Shown: positions 45,045-53,873 of the stretch, piece after piece
Layout: every line of letters begins with the position of its first letter
How positions within the stretch are numbered: position 1 is the stretch's first letter
DNA from: Desulfobacter curvatus DSM 3379
GTDB lineage: Bacteria; Desulfobacterota; Desulfobacteria; Desulfobacterales; Desulfobacteraceae
Assembly (NCBI RefSeq): GCF_000373985.1
Contig: NZ_KB892979.1
Location: 1 to 64,000 of the forward strand
Length of the DNA: 64,000 nt
Direction of reading: 5' to 3'
Program-made: the position numbers and the translations under genes
Notes under the pieces: generated by a model
Told to the model about the DNA's origin: nothing
The model's database searches: none
Seen by the model: only the letters and a program-made list of their open reading frames with translations

Positions 45045-46409
45045 TTAAGACTGTTTGATATGAACAAACAATTTCATATCCGGCAGCAGGTTGCCTGGAA
45101 TTCCCCGGATTTCAAACATCAGCTCTTTTCTGAATCGCTCAATAAATTCCAGGTTGTCCGTAAAGCTGAGTTTGAAATAATGAAGGCCGCTCCGGTCCTG
45201 CAGGCCGATGGGTATCCTTTTTATGTTTTCACAGGAGATCCCCCTGCGCCTTTCCGCTAAAAGATCATCAATGACGGACGGGGGCCCCATTTTCACCCTT
45301 AAATCACTGATGATGGCAATCAACTCGGTGTCTGTCATATCGGTTTCAATACACAGGTAAACCGGGTAATCATTTTCAATCCACTCCAGATCCAGGGGAC
45401 ACAGCCGGGTATTTTTACGCAGTTCAAAATCCCTCTGGGCAAATTCGGGAACCACCCCGCCTTCAAGGAGGCTCCAGATCAGTTCAAACAATCTTTCCAT
45501 GACCTGGGTTAAATGGGTATGCCGGTATTCAGGGACATCAAGGGGCATTTCAGTGATCAGGGCTGACAGGCCGCCTGCAAGTCTTACCAGCTCCAGATAA
45601 ATTTGAAGGGGATGGGTTTCGTCCATGGCTGTCAATTGCCTTAAAACCAGTCCGAAACTTGCAGTGATCTGGCAGCGCACCAGGGCTGTTAATGCATTTG
45701 CCGGGTCCGCCAGCATCATCCGGTGTTTTTCAGTCAACTCCCGTCGGATATACGTGGCCTGATTGTTGAGATGGATAACCAGGTTGGTCAGTTTTTCTCT
45801 AAATCCTGTTGCGGCGTTTAAATTCAAAAGAGGCGGAATAAAATCCACGTCAACGGCAGGAAGATCTGTCTGGGGGGACAGGATAATCCGGGTGAGCTGA
45901 ATACTTTCAAATTCTTCTCCGGGCGGCTCTCCAAAAAAGGTTCTGACATTCCATAGCCGGACTTGGATGGCCTGCTCATTCTCCCCGGTGGAATCATCTT
46001 CAACTTCAACCTCCCGGATGAGTGCGGGCTTAACCGTACCGGTGTTTTCTTCCTCAAATCTGTGAACTGCGGGCAAATGGTCTTCTTTTTTTCGGATGGC
46101 GGCCCAGACCGGCAATGCCGTATTGCTTTGTTCAAAGTGCTCTTTAAAGGATTTTTCAGGAGAAACCGCATTCCCGGGGATTTCAACCCAGGTCCCATCA
46201 GGCATCCTGAAACAGGCCCGGTGGATTTTAAGACGGAATCCCTCCAAGGCACTTTTGTCAATGGACAGGGATGCAACACCCCAGTTGTTGGGCAGTGCCA
46301 TGGTTTGGTGGTTTATCCTTGTATTTGCAGCCTGTTCCGCGACCTGAAAATGATGGGGCTGGATAAACATTCCCTCATGCCAGTTCACTGGTGCCGTACC
46401 ATAAATCAT
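45045..46409 (-). CDS. tssK: TssK baseplate adaptor
   Basis: A 454-residue protein that links the baseplate to the TssL/TssM membrane complex. The start VNWHEGMFIQPHHFQ is the family signature. Later markers are LPAVDVDFIPPLL and the C-terminal FVHIKQS. Its ATG overlaps the tssJ stop (ATGA), showing coupled translation. Confidence 0.96.
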   Translation of the reverse strand: MIYGTAPVNWHEGMFIQPHHFQVAEQAANTRINHQTMALPNNWGVASLSIDKSALEGFRLKIHRACFRMPDGTWVEIPGNAVSPEKSFKEHFEQSNTALPVWAAIRKKEDHLPAVHRFEEENTGTVKPALIREVEVEDDSTGENEQAIQVRLWNVRTFFGEPPGEEFESIQLTRIILSPQTDLPAVDVDFIPPLLNLNAATGFREKLTNLVIHLNNQATYIRRELTEKHRMMLADPANALTALVRCQITASFGLVLRQLTAMDETHPLQIYLELVRLAGGLSALITEMPLDVPEYRHTHLTQVMERLFELIWSLLEGGVVPEFAQRDFELRKNTRLCPLDLEWIENDYPVYLCIETDMTDTELIAIISDLRVKMGPPSVIDDLLAERRRGISCENIKRIPIGLQDRSGLHYFKLSFTDNLEFIERFRKELMFEIRGIPGNLLPDMKLFVHIKQS

Positions 46410-46873
46410 CGTTTTTGCTCCAACTGTTTAAGCTCTAAATTATTTCCCCTGATCAAAACAATATACTGGTTGACGGTGTCCGGGCAGTCGATGATCAACT
46501 GCTGGGCATCCCGGTTTATGGCATCTTCAAAATCCGCGAATACAAGGACTTTAGAAATATCCGGTTTAAGAACGATGTTTTTAGTCCGTTGCCCTCCCCC
46601 TGACATTGCCAGAAGATATAACTCATCATCTAAGAGCGTATCCCGCAGTTGGCTTCCAAACCAGTCTTCCGGACCGATTTTGATAATTTTTTGCATGACC
46701 GGCGCCGGGGTGACAATAACATCAACGGGCAGTAACACATTTGAATTGATAGTAGAATCTGCCTTAAATTCCAGCGTCAGGGTCCTGGCTTTATGTTTGT
46801 TTTTGAACGCACAGGATGTCATCAGCATAGCGGTCAGAATACAGATGATGAATTTTAAACCCCATTTTTTCAT
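46406..46873 (-). CDS. tssJ: TssJ outer-membrane lipoprotein
   Basis: A 155-residue lipoprotein. The signal peptide has two Lys, a hydrophobic run and a lipobox with Cys21 (LMTSC). The mature part has the TssJ transthyretin-like pattern, with early LEFKADSTINSN and a C-terminal YIVLIRGNNLELKQLE. It anchors the periplasmic end of TssM to the outer membrane. It lies 13 bases after the FHA gene and overlaps tssK. Confidence 0.9.
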   Translation of the reverse strand: MKKWGLKFIICILTAMLMTSCAFKNKHKARTLTLEFKADSTINSNVLLPVDVIVTPAPVMQKIIKIGPEDWFGSQLRDTLLDDELYLLAMSGGGQRTKNIVLKPDISKVLVFADFEDAINRDAQQLIIDCPDTVNQYIVLIRGNNLELKQLEQKR

Positions 46874-46886
46874 GTATCTTTTCTCC

Positions 46887-48137
46887 TTACGAAATTATTT
46901 TATTTTTTATTATTTGCCTGACAATGCATGCCCCTAACCCTTCTAGCTCGGCCTCTTTTAGAACCCGTTTTACAGAAGTTAATAAAGAGGGATTATTATT
47001 GGAAAGCGATGGAAACAGACCTTTATGTTCTTCGTGATCTAAGACCCTGATAATCCGACTACCCAGCTCTTTTTCAAGTATTGTCAGGGCATCCCTGTGG
47101 GCGGCCAATACCGCAACCATGTTTTTTTCCAGTCGTTCAACACGGCCGGTCAGATCTGATTGTTCTGCGGCATCTAATGCCTTTTCAATTTCCAAACTAG
47201 AAAACGGCTTGCAAGTCGTTCCTTTTGCCAGTCCTGAAGAAACGGCATCCTCAATAAATCCTGATACAATTGTCTCCATGCGGATAAGGGTGTCGGCCAA
47301 TATTTTTTTTACAGGATCAGGCTTTTCCGGCGCTTTCAAAACCACAGCCGGCTTGTTTTCAGGAACACAAAAATTATTGGTAAGCCCTTGAACAAATGCC
47401 GTATCCTGGCTCAATATTCTTGCAGCTGGGCTTCGCTGTTCTTTTAAAACCGCTTTGATAAATCCAAGGGAATCAATCCTTTTTGTGTTGCCCTGGCTGG
47501 CAATGTCGAGAATCGCCCACATCCTTGGAGGGGTCATGACCTGGCCCTTGTGAGGAAACCGATACCTTGGGTTTACATCATATGCCCCGGTCCAGCTCGA
47601 TATGATTGTATTAAGATCGGGGCCGCATACTTTTTTCATCCCATCATACATATTCAACTTTTTGGGGCTATAAAAGTCCGGTTGCGCAAAAACATCTGAA
47701 ATATCAATGTAATGATTTTTGTCTTTAAGTGCGCCCCAAATTGCTTTTAACGTGTCACTGAACCGGTATGTATCCGGAGGATCATTAAAAAAATCGTCTT
47801 CAAGGCTAATATCACCTTTGTATACGGGGAGTTCAATTATTTCTATAATGGTTCCCCCAACCTTTAACATCATACCCGGGGCCAACTTGATTTTGCTGAT
47901 TCGCGAGCCATTGTGCCAGGTGCCGGCAAGGCTTTTGTCATCGGTAAGATAGAACTCTTTTCCTTGCTTTGACACATTGGTATGCCACCGGGAAACGGTC
48001 ATGTCAAAGGGAAGGGTTAAATGGTTACCAACCTGCCTTCCGATCAGGGTCGGTGATTTATTGTTCCTGATACAGGTCCTAAGACCGTCCATTGGGCCGC
48101 CGATCACCTCCAATGCCAACGTCATAGCCGTATCCAT
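46887..48137 (-). CDS. T6SS FHA-domain protein (TagH-like)
   Basis: A 416-residue protein. Residues of about 10-105 form an FHA domain, with PTLIGRQVGNHLTLPFDMTVSRWHTNVS holding the Arg, Ser-Arg and His positions that bind phospho-Thr. The rest is helical and charged, with no membrane segment, and includes RIRRSPAARILSQDTAFVQGL-like sequence around 235-250 often seen in T6SS FHA proteins. It starts 1 base after the preceding FHA gene. The likely role is to sense threonine phosphorylation and license assembly. Confidence 0.82.
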   Translation of the reverse strand: MDTAMTLALEVIGGPMDGLRTCIRNNKSPTLIGRQVGNHLTLPFDMTVSRWHTNVSKQGKEFYLTDDKSLAGTWHNGSRISKIKLAPGMMLKVGGTIIEIIELPVYKGDISLEDDFFNDPPDTYRFSDTLKAIWGALKDKNHYIDISDVFAQPDFYSPKKLNMYDGMKKVCGPDLNTIISSWTGAYDVNPRYRFPHKGQVMTPPRMWAILDIASQGNTKRIDSLGFIKAVLKEQRSPAARILSQDTAFVQGLTNNFCVPENKPAVVLKAPEKPDPVKKILADTLIRMETIVSGFIEDAVSSGLAKGTTCKPFSSLEIEKALDAAEQSDLTGRVERLEKNMVAVLAAHRDALTILEKELGSRIIRVLDHEEHKGLFPSLSNNNPSLLTSVKRVLKEAELEGLGACIVRQIIKNKIIS

Positions 48138-48138
48138 T

Positions 48139-49284
48139 TTAGTTCTCCGGATATTTATCCAGCAGCCGTTGTGCCCGGCCGTAGTAATGGGAACCCTCCG
48201 GAATATCTTTTAAATAATCCCTGGCAATGTCGACATCTCCTTGATTTATAAGCCGCTCGGCTTTGTTAAAATGGGTCTTATACGCATCTGCCTCATTGTT
48301 TTCGAACCTGTCAAACTTCGGGGTTTCGACCGCTGCCGGTGGCGATTGTACCTGAGCACCTGGGACGGTTTCTTTTTGGCCCGGTCCACTGAAAAAGAGC
48401 ATGTAGACCATAGAAATAATGATCAGTACGGCCAGGCAGATAATGCCTGCAATTATCAGTTTGTCCTTATCCACACTTATTTTTCGGGCCTGGCCGGCGG
48501 GATTTGACGGCACAGGTTCAAAAATGCCGGGAGCCGCTTGAGGCGCCGGATCAAAATTCGGTGGCGGGGGGCTTGCGGGTTGTTGGAAGTCGCCGTGGGT
48601 TTGGTTTGACAGGTCTGGGGCGGTTCTTTGTATCGGATCAAACCCGCCGTCACCTTCAGGGCCGGTGCTTGAAGGTTGTGGTGACGGACCGGTATATTCT
48701 TGTTTCCAATTATCTGAAAACCTGCTGTCAGCTGAAAAAGGAGGCCGGTCATCCAAGGATCCCGAATCAGGGGACATAAAGGTGTCCTTGGGCGAAGGGT
48801 CAAATGGTTTCACGGGCTTGGGTTCAAGAACGGCTTCCGTAAAAGAAGGGGGCGGCTCCGGAACGGCCCGGCTTGCCTGTTCGGGACGGTGCCTTGGTGT
48901 TATGATAACGGTTTTTTCCTCATCATATTCAAACTCTAAGCGGCACAATACATCACCAATGCTGAAGGATGCAGGCGGCGTGATATCAATGGTCGGGCCG
49001 GCATAGAGATGACTATCCATATAAAGCCCGTTCCGCCCGTAAATTTCTATTTTTACCTTTCCACCGTTCCTTATGATTTTTAAATGTTTTCGGCTGACAG
49101 TTCTATTTTCAATGAAGAAGTTGTTATCCATCTGTCGGCCGACCGTAACCTCTGTCCCGGAAGATAAACACAATTTGTTTTCCGGGTCGTCCTCCATGAA
49201 AAACAGAAGTTTTTCTTCCTCAAAGTCAGATTTTACACCTCCATATACAGTTCCGTCATCATCGAAAAAATTACTGGAATTCAT
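48139..49284 (-). CDS. Membrane-anchored FHA-domain protein, first gene of the T6SS operon
   Basis: A 381-residue protein. The FHA domain lies at about 35-125 (VTVGRQMDNNFFIENRTVSRKHLKI, with Arg, Ser-Arg-Lys-His). A long Pro/Ser-rich linker (130-275) leads to one membrane segment (about 280-303, IAGIICLAVLIIISMVYMLF) and a short C-terminal part of about 65 residues, with helices that look TPR-like (NKAERLINQGDVDIARDYL). The topology puts FHA in the cytoplasm and the tail in the periplasm. It appears to be the operon's first gene and may pair with the second FHA protein and PP2C phosphatase in phospho-control. Confidence 0.8.
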   Translation of the reverse strand: MNSSNFFDDDGTVYGGVKSDFEEEKLLFFMEDDPENKLCLSSGTEVTVGRQMDNNFFIENRTVSRKHLKIIRNGGKVKIEIYGRNGLYMDSHLYAGPTIDITPPASFSIGDVLCRLEFEYDEEKTVIITPRHRPEQASRAVPEPPPSFTEAVLEPKPVKPFDPSPKDTFMSPDSGSLDDRPPFSADSRFSDNWKQEYTGPSPQPSSTGPEGDGGFDPIQRTAPDLSNQTHGDFQQPASPPPPNFDPAPQAAPGIFEPVPSNPAGQARKISVDKDKLIIAGIICLAVLIIISMVYMLFFSGPGQKETVPGAQVQSPPAAVETPKFDRFENNEADAYKTHFNKAERLINQGDVDIARDYLKDIPEGSHYYGRAQRLLDKYPEN

Positions 49285-49383
49285 GATCTGTTTCTTTATG
49301 TTGATTAATATAATATTTCATATTTTTAATATTATCTTTCTTTTAAAAGCAAGCAATTTCAATAAAAATTCAGTGATATCCGG

Positions 49384-49521
49384 TTAGGGTTTTGCGTTAG
49401 CTGATTTGATTCGTTCTTTAACTTCTGCTGCCTGGTCTCCTTTGCATAACAATTGAGAAATTCGTCGCTGGAAAAATTCAACAATTGCTGTTTCGTAAAT
49501 TTCGTATTGAGGTGATGTCAT
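49384..49521 (-). CDS. Possible small protein of 45 residues
   Basis: On the minus strand an ATG at 49521 opens MTSPQYEIYETAIVEFFQRR and continues through a charged helical tail (KGDQAAEVKERIKS) to TAA. The composition looks protein-like, but no Shine-Dalgarno site precedes it. It fills the 339-base gap between the divergent FHA and chemotaxis genes, where nothing else was found apart from AT-rich sequence at 49285-49380. It could be a fragment of a longer gene. Confidence 0.35.
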   Translation of the reverse strand: MTSPQYEIYETAIVEFFQRRISQLLCKGDQAAEVKERIKSANAKP

Positions 49522-49623
49522 AAATTTGGTAATTTTAAGCAATTACAAGAAAATCATGTCTTCCCATCTCCGGGACGATGCATGCTTGCCATTTAAGTTC
49601 ATTTTTTAAATCCGGGGGGAACG

Positions 49624-51411
49624 ATGAAAAAAATTGTGGATCTGCCGATTTTTATCAAATTTATGGCTGTGGGTATTGGTACAACAATTCTGCTGGTCTG
49701 TGTCCTGCTCTTTTTTTATGTTCGTTCCGACAAGGTTGCGACCGTTGAATCGTATGCAGAAAAAGCAAGGTCCATTTGCCTGGTCAGTGAATCCGTGCGC
49801 CAGGAAGTGGAGGAAAAATGGGCACTGGGCCTTTTCCCCCTGGAGAATATTCAATCCTACGCTGAGTCAGGCCAGACAGATAAACTCCTGGCAACTGTGC
49901 CTGTGGTCTCCGCCTGGAAGGCGGCCATGCGCAAGGCAGAACAGGGCGGTTATACCTTCCGGGTCCCTAAGTTCAGCCCCCGAAATCCCCAAAATGAACC
50001 TGATTTTGGACAACCTTATAAAATTGAAGGGCCGGCTCTTGAAAAGATTAGAAAGGAGCAGTTGGATGAATACTATGTGGTGGATACACATACCAATTCC
50101 GTCCGGTATTTCTTGCCCATCCGTCTGTCTGAAACCTGCCTGGTCTGCCACGGTGATCCGGAACAGTCCAAAACCCTTTGGGGACGGGACGATGGAAAAG
50201 ATCCCACCGGCGGCCCCTTTGAAAACTGGAAAGCCGGGGAAATCCATGGCGCCTTTGAAGTCATCCAGTCCCTGGATGAGGCAGATGCACAACTGCGATC
50301 CAGAGTTTTTAAAGCCGCTGCACTTATCGTTGCCGGTACGCTTCTGGCTGCTCTGGTGTTTTTCCTTGTGTCCCGGTCCATCACCGGCCGGTTAAAACAG
50401 GGGGTGGCGTTTGCCAATGTCATGGCAGAAGGGGACTTGACCCATGACATTGATATTGAGTGCGAGGATGAGACAGGGAAACTGGCCAGGGCCATGAACA
50501 GCATGGTAAAAAATCTGCGGGGGATGATGGAGAACATCCGCCAAGGGGTGGAGACGCTGTCCGGTTCCTCGGACCAGTTGAACGAGGCATCCCAAACCAT
50601 GTCTACCGATTCTTCACAAGCTTCTGAACTAGCTGTATCCGTAGCTGCAGCCGCCGAAGAGATGAGTGCAAGCATGGCCAGTGTCAGGGCATCCATCGAG
50701 GAAACTGCCGGTAATGTTAATTCCGTTTCAGCCGCAGCCGAGGAGATGACGGCAACCATCAATGAAATCGTAACCAATACGGAACAGTCCAGACAAGTGA
50801 CCGAGACCGCCGTATCCCAGGCGGGACAGGCGTCGGAAAAAGTGGCGCAACTGGGATCGGCCGCCTTGGAAATCGGGAAAGTAACCGAGACCATCACCGA
50901 TATCTCCGAGCAAACCAATCTTTTGGCCTTAAATGCCACCATTGAAGCGGCCCGGGCCGGGGAAGCGGGTAAAGGCTTTGCCGTGGTGGCCAATGAAATT
51001 AAAGTACTGGCCAATCAGACGGCGGAAGCGACCACTGAGATCCGGATGAAGATCGAGCGGATGCAGGGCTCCACCCAGGAGACCACAGAGGGTATTGAAC
51101 GAATTATTGGTGTGATTAATGCAATTAACCAGAGCGTCGCCGCCATTGTGGATGCTGTGGAACAGCAATCCCAAGCCACGGCGGAAATTGCCCGGAATGT
51201 CTCCCAGGCCTCCCTTGGTATTTCCGAGGTGACTGACAATGTGGGTCAGTGTGCCACGGTTGCCGATGAAGTGGCCAAGGATATATCCCGCGTCAGCCTC
51301 GCGTCAAGCGAAATCTCAAACCGCAGCATTAATGTTAAATTCACGGCCGAGGAGTTGTCAGGATTAGCGGCCAAGCTTAATGAATTAATGGCTGGATTCA
51401 AATTGTCCTAG
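49624..51411 (+). CDS. Methyl-accepting chemotaxis protein with heme-binding Tll0287-like (DUF3365) sensor
   Basis: A 595-residue receptor. The first membrane segment is at about 12-34, the periplasmic domain at about 36-228, the second membrane segment near 230-250, and HAMP after it. The periplasmic part carries the heme-c attachment motif CLVCH at residues 172-176, within an ETCLVCHGDPE block typical of DUF3365 domains, so it should sense redox state or a gas ligand. The cytoplasmic signalling tip ISEQTNLLALNATIEAARAGEAG is complete. GGGGGGAA precedes the ATG. The next gene, 26 bases on, is also an MCP. Confidence 0.92.
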   Translation: MKKIVDLPIFIKFMAVGIGTTILLVCVLLFFYVRSDKVATVESYAEKARSICLVSESVRQEVEEKWALGLFPLENIQSYAESGQTDKLLATVPVVSAWKAAMRKAEQGGYTFRVPKFSPRNPQNEPDFGQPYKIEGPALEKIRKEQLDEYYVVDTHTNSVRYFLPIRLSETCLVCHGDPEQSKTLWGRDDGKDPTGGPFENWKAGEIHGAFEVIQSLDEADAQLRSRVFKAAALIVAGTLLAALVFFLVSRSITGRLKQGVAFANVMAEGDLTHDIDIECEDETGKLARAMNSMVKNLRGMMENIRQGVETLSGSSDQLNEASQTMSTDSSQASELAVSVAAAAEEMSASMASVRASIEETAGNVNSVSAAAEEMTATINEIVTNTEQSRQVTETAVSQAGQASEKVAQLGSAALEIGKVTETITDISEQTNLLALNATIEAARAGEAGKGFAVVANEIKVLANQTAEATTEIRMKIERMQGSTQETTEGIERIIGVINAINQSVAAIVDAVEQQSQATAEIARNVSQASLGISEVTDNVGQCATVADEVAKDISRVSLASSEISNRSINVKFTAEELSGLAAKLNELMAGFKLS

Positions 51412-51437
51412 GCTTTTGGAAAACAAGGGGAAAAAGT

Positions 51438-53852
51438 ATGAAATTGAATTTCAAGTATAAAATTATCCTGCCTGTATTTTTTTTGCTCATTGTGGGTTTA
51501 GGTGGTTTGGCCTATATTGCCGGTTCGAAGGCCAAAAGCGCGCTTAGAAACAATATCATAAGTCAGCTTGTTAAAACCAGCCAATCAACAGTTGTAACGA
51601 TGGATACATGGGTGGAGGACCGGACCAAGGATATTGCGGCATGGCGGACCCTGCAGATTTGCCGTGATGCATTAGAAAAGGGGACACAAGGCGAGATAGC
51701 CCGGGAAAACATGAGCCGGATGTTTACAGAATGGCGCCGGCAATACGGGTTTTATGAAGGAATCAGTCTTGCGGATCCGGCCGGTGAAGTTATCTCGGGA
51801 TCTCCTAGGTCAATTATAGGGAAAATTAATATTGGGGAAAGAGATTATTTTAAAGCATCCATGGCAGGCAAAATCAAAGTTTCAGACATCTTGCAGAGCA
51901 AAATCTCGGGGAATTCGGCTTTTGTTATTTCAAGCCCCATAAAAAAGGGGGGTGTCGTTTATGGGGTCTTGTTTGCAGTGGTGGATCTGCAGGCATTTTC
52001 AGCGAAATTTACCGATCCTGTTAAAATTGGAGAAAAAGGCTATGCATATCTGATAGACAGCAACGGGATGGTCGTTGCACATCCGGATAAAAGCAATATC
52101 AACAGGTTGAACCTGGCCGATACTGAACACGGGCAGCAGATCATAAACCTGAATAATGGCTGCCTGGCGGCAACCGTGGATGAAAGAGCGATTCATAACG
52201 CCTTTGCCCGTTCAAGTAAAATCAATATCATTGCAGTTGTCCAGTCTGATGATCAGGAAATGTTCACACCCATCAGTGCGCTTACCCGTTTTAATATTAT
52301 CATATCCGTAATGATCATCCTCTGTGCCATAGTCATTGTTTGGATCATGGCTTCAAGGATTGTCCGGCCGATCAATGCCACTGCAGCAGCGCTTAAGGAT
52401 ATCTCTGAGGGTGACGGAGACTTAACCCAGCGGGTTGCCGTCCAAAGCCAGGATGAAATAGGGGAATTGGCAAGGTGGGTAAATAGATTCATCACCAGGT
52501 TGAACAAAATTATCGTGCATATCGGCATGGATTCGGAGACCGTCTTTGCTTCTTCCGAAGAACTGCTTTCTGTGGCGGAATTTATGTTGGAAGATTCAGA
52601 GAGTCTTACAGGCAAGTCTGAAACTGTGGCTGCTGCCGCAGGAGAAATGAGTCAGAACATGAGTTCCGTAGCGGCTGCCACTGAACAGGCTGCCGGCAAT
52701 CTGGCATCGGTGACGGATGCTGCAGGACAGATGAAACAAGGCTTGGATCATGTGGCTGAAAATTGTGACAAAGCCAGACAAATAACCAAAACTGCTGCAG
52801 AAACGGTGAATGCGGCAACCAATAAAGTTGCTAGATTGGGCTCCTCTGCTGAGGATATCACACGGGTCACCGAAGTTATCACTGATATTGCCGAGCAGAC
52901 AAACCTTTTAGCCCTGAATGCCACCATTGAAGCGGCAAGAGCCGGCGAAGCCGGAAAAGGCTTTGCGGTGGTGGCAGGAGAAATAAAGAACCTGGCCGCC
53001 CAAACAGCTGGTGCAACCATGGACATAAAACAAAGGATAGAAGAGATTCAGCACTCTTCAAATGCCACTGTTCAAGAGGTTGAACAGATCACCCAGGTTA
53101 TTTCAGAAGTGACAAGGATTGTTTCGCAAATTGCCGAGGCCATAGAAGAACAGTCCGGATATGCATCCCAAGTGGCTGAAAACATAGAGCAAGCGTCATT
53201 AGGTATCAGGGAGATCAATGAAAATGTCGTTAATAGTTCCATGGCATCAACACAGATTTCCGACGATATTGCAGAAGTTAACGAAGTGTCCGGAGAGATG
53301 ACCCAGCGCAGCGTCAGATTAAAGCAAAGCGCCCAGGATCTTTCCAGCCTTTCCGGTAAACTGAGGAATATGATCGGTGTTTTTAAAGTATCGGTTGAAG
53401 AGGCCGGTGTGGATGAAGAACCGGATATAAAACCCGAGGCGATTAATGATCTCATGCCCTGGGGAAGACGTCTGGCCCTTGGCATTCCCGAGGTTGATAA
53501 GCAGCACAAGGAGCTGGTTTCCATGGTGAATGAACTTCACCGGGCCATGCGGATGAAAATGGGAAACCAGGAGGCGGGTTCCATTTTGACGCGTTTAGCC
53601 AATTATACGGTGTATCATTTCGAGTATGAAGAGAAATTGTTTGATACCCACGGATATCCGGATACTCCGAATCATAAAAAAATACATAAAGATCTTGTGG
53701 CCAAGGTTTTGGCGTTTACCAAGGAGTTCGAAGAAGGCCGGGCCGCGCTTTCCATGGATTTGATGAAATTTCTTACGGACTGGCTGAAAAATCACATAAT
53801 GAAAACAGATAAGGCCTATGCCCCATTTTTAAAAGAGAAACTGGGGCTGTAA
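51438..53852 (+). CDS. Methyl-accepting chemotaxis protein with C-terminal hemerythrin domain (DcrH-like)
   Basis: An 804-residue receptor. Membrane segments lie near 7-30 and 287-310 and enclose a Cache-type periplasmic domain (GEKGYAYLIDSNGMVVAHPD). HAMP and the signalling domain follow, with the tip IAEQTNLLALNATIEAARAGEAG near 480. Residues 672-804 form a bacteriohemerythrin domain with all expected iron ligands: PEVDKQHKEL, HFEYEE, HKKIH and HIMKTDKAY. Hemerythrin binds O2 at a di-iron site; DcrH of Desulfovibrio has the same layout, so aerotaxis (avoidance of O2) is a reasonable role. Confidence 0.95.
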   Translation: MKLNFKYKIILPVFFLLIVGLGGLAYIAGSKAKSALRNNIISQLVKTSQSTVVTMDTWVEDRTKDIAAWRTLQICRDALEKGTQGEIARENMSRMFTEWRRQYGFYEGISLADPAGEVISGSPRSIIGKINIGERDYFKASMAGKIKVSDILQSKISGNSAFVISSPIKKGGVVYGVLFAVVDLQAFSAKFTDPVKIGEKGYAYLIDSNGMVVAHPDKSNINRLNLADTEHGQQIINLNNGCLAATVDERAIHNAFARSSKINIIAVVQSDDQEMFTPISALTRFNIIISVMIILCAIVIVWIMASRIVRPINATAAALKDISEGDGDLTQRVAVQSQDEIGELARWVNRFITRLNKIIVHIGMDSETVFASSEELLSVAEFMLEDSESLTGKSETVAAAAGEMSQNMSSVAAATEQAAGNLASVTDAAGQMKQGLDHVAENCDKARQITKTAAETVNAATNKVARLGSSAEDITRVTEVITDIAEQTNLLALNATIEAARAGEAGKGFAVVAGEIKNLAAQTAGATMDIKQRIEEIQHSSNATVQEVEQITQVISEVTRIVSQIAEAIEEQSGYASQVAENIEQASLGIREINENVVNSSMASTQISDDIAEVNEVSGEMTQRSVRLKQSAQDLSSLSGKLRNMIGVFKVSVEEAGVDEEPDIKPEAINDLMPWGRRLALGIPEVDKQHKELVSMVNELHRAMRMKMGNQEAGSILTRLANYTVYHFEYEEKLFDTHGYPDTPNHKKIHKDLVAKVLAFTKEFEEGRAALSMDLMKFLTDWLKNHIMKTDKAYAPFLKEKLGL

Positions 53853-53873
53853 AAAAGAAACGGTATCGCGGAT

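Noticed and set aside
49429..49448. Sigma54 promoter (TGG...TTGC) before the chemotaxis genes
   Set aside because: The spacing between TGG and TTGC is two bases too short for the -24/-12 consensus.
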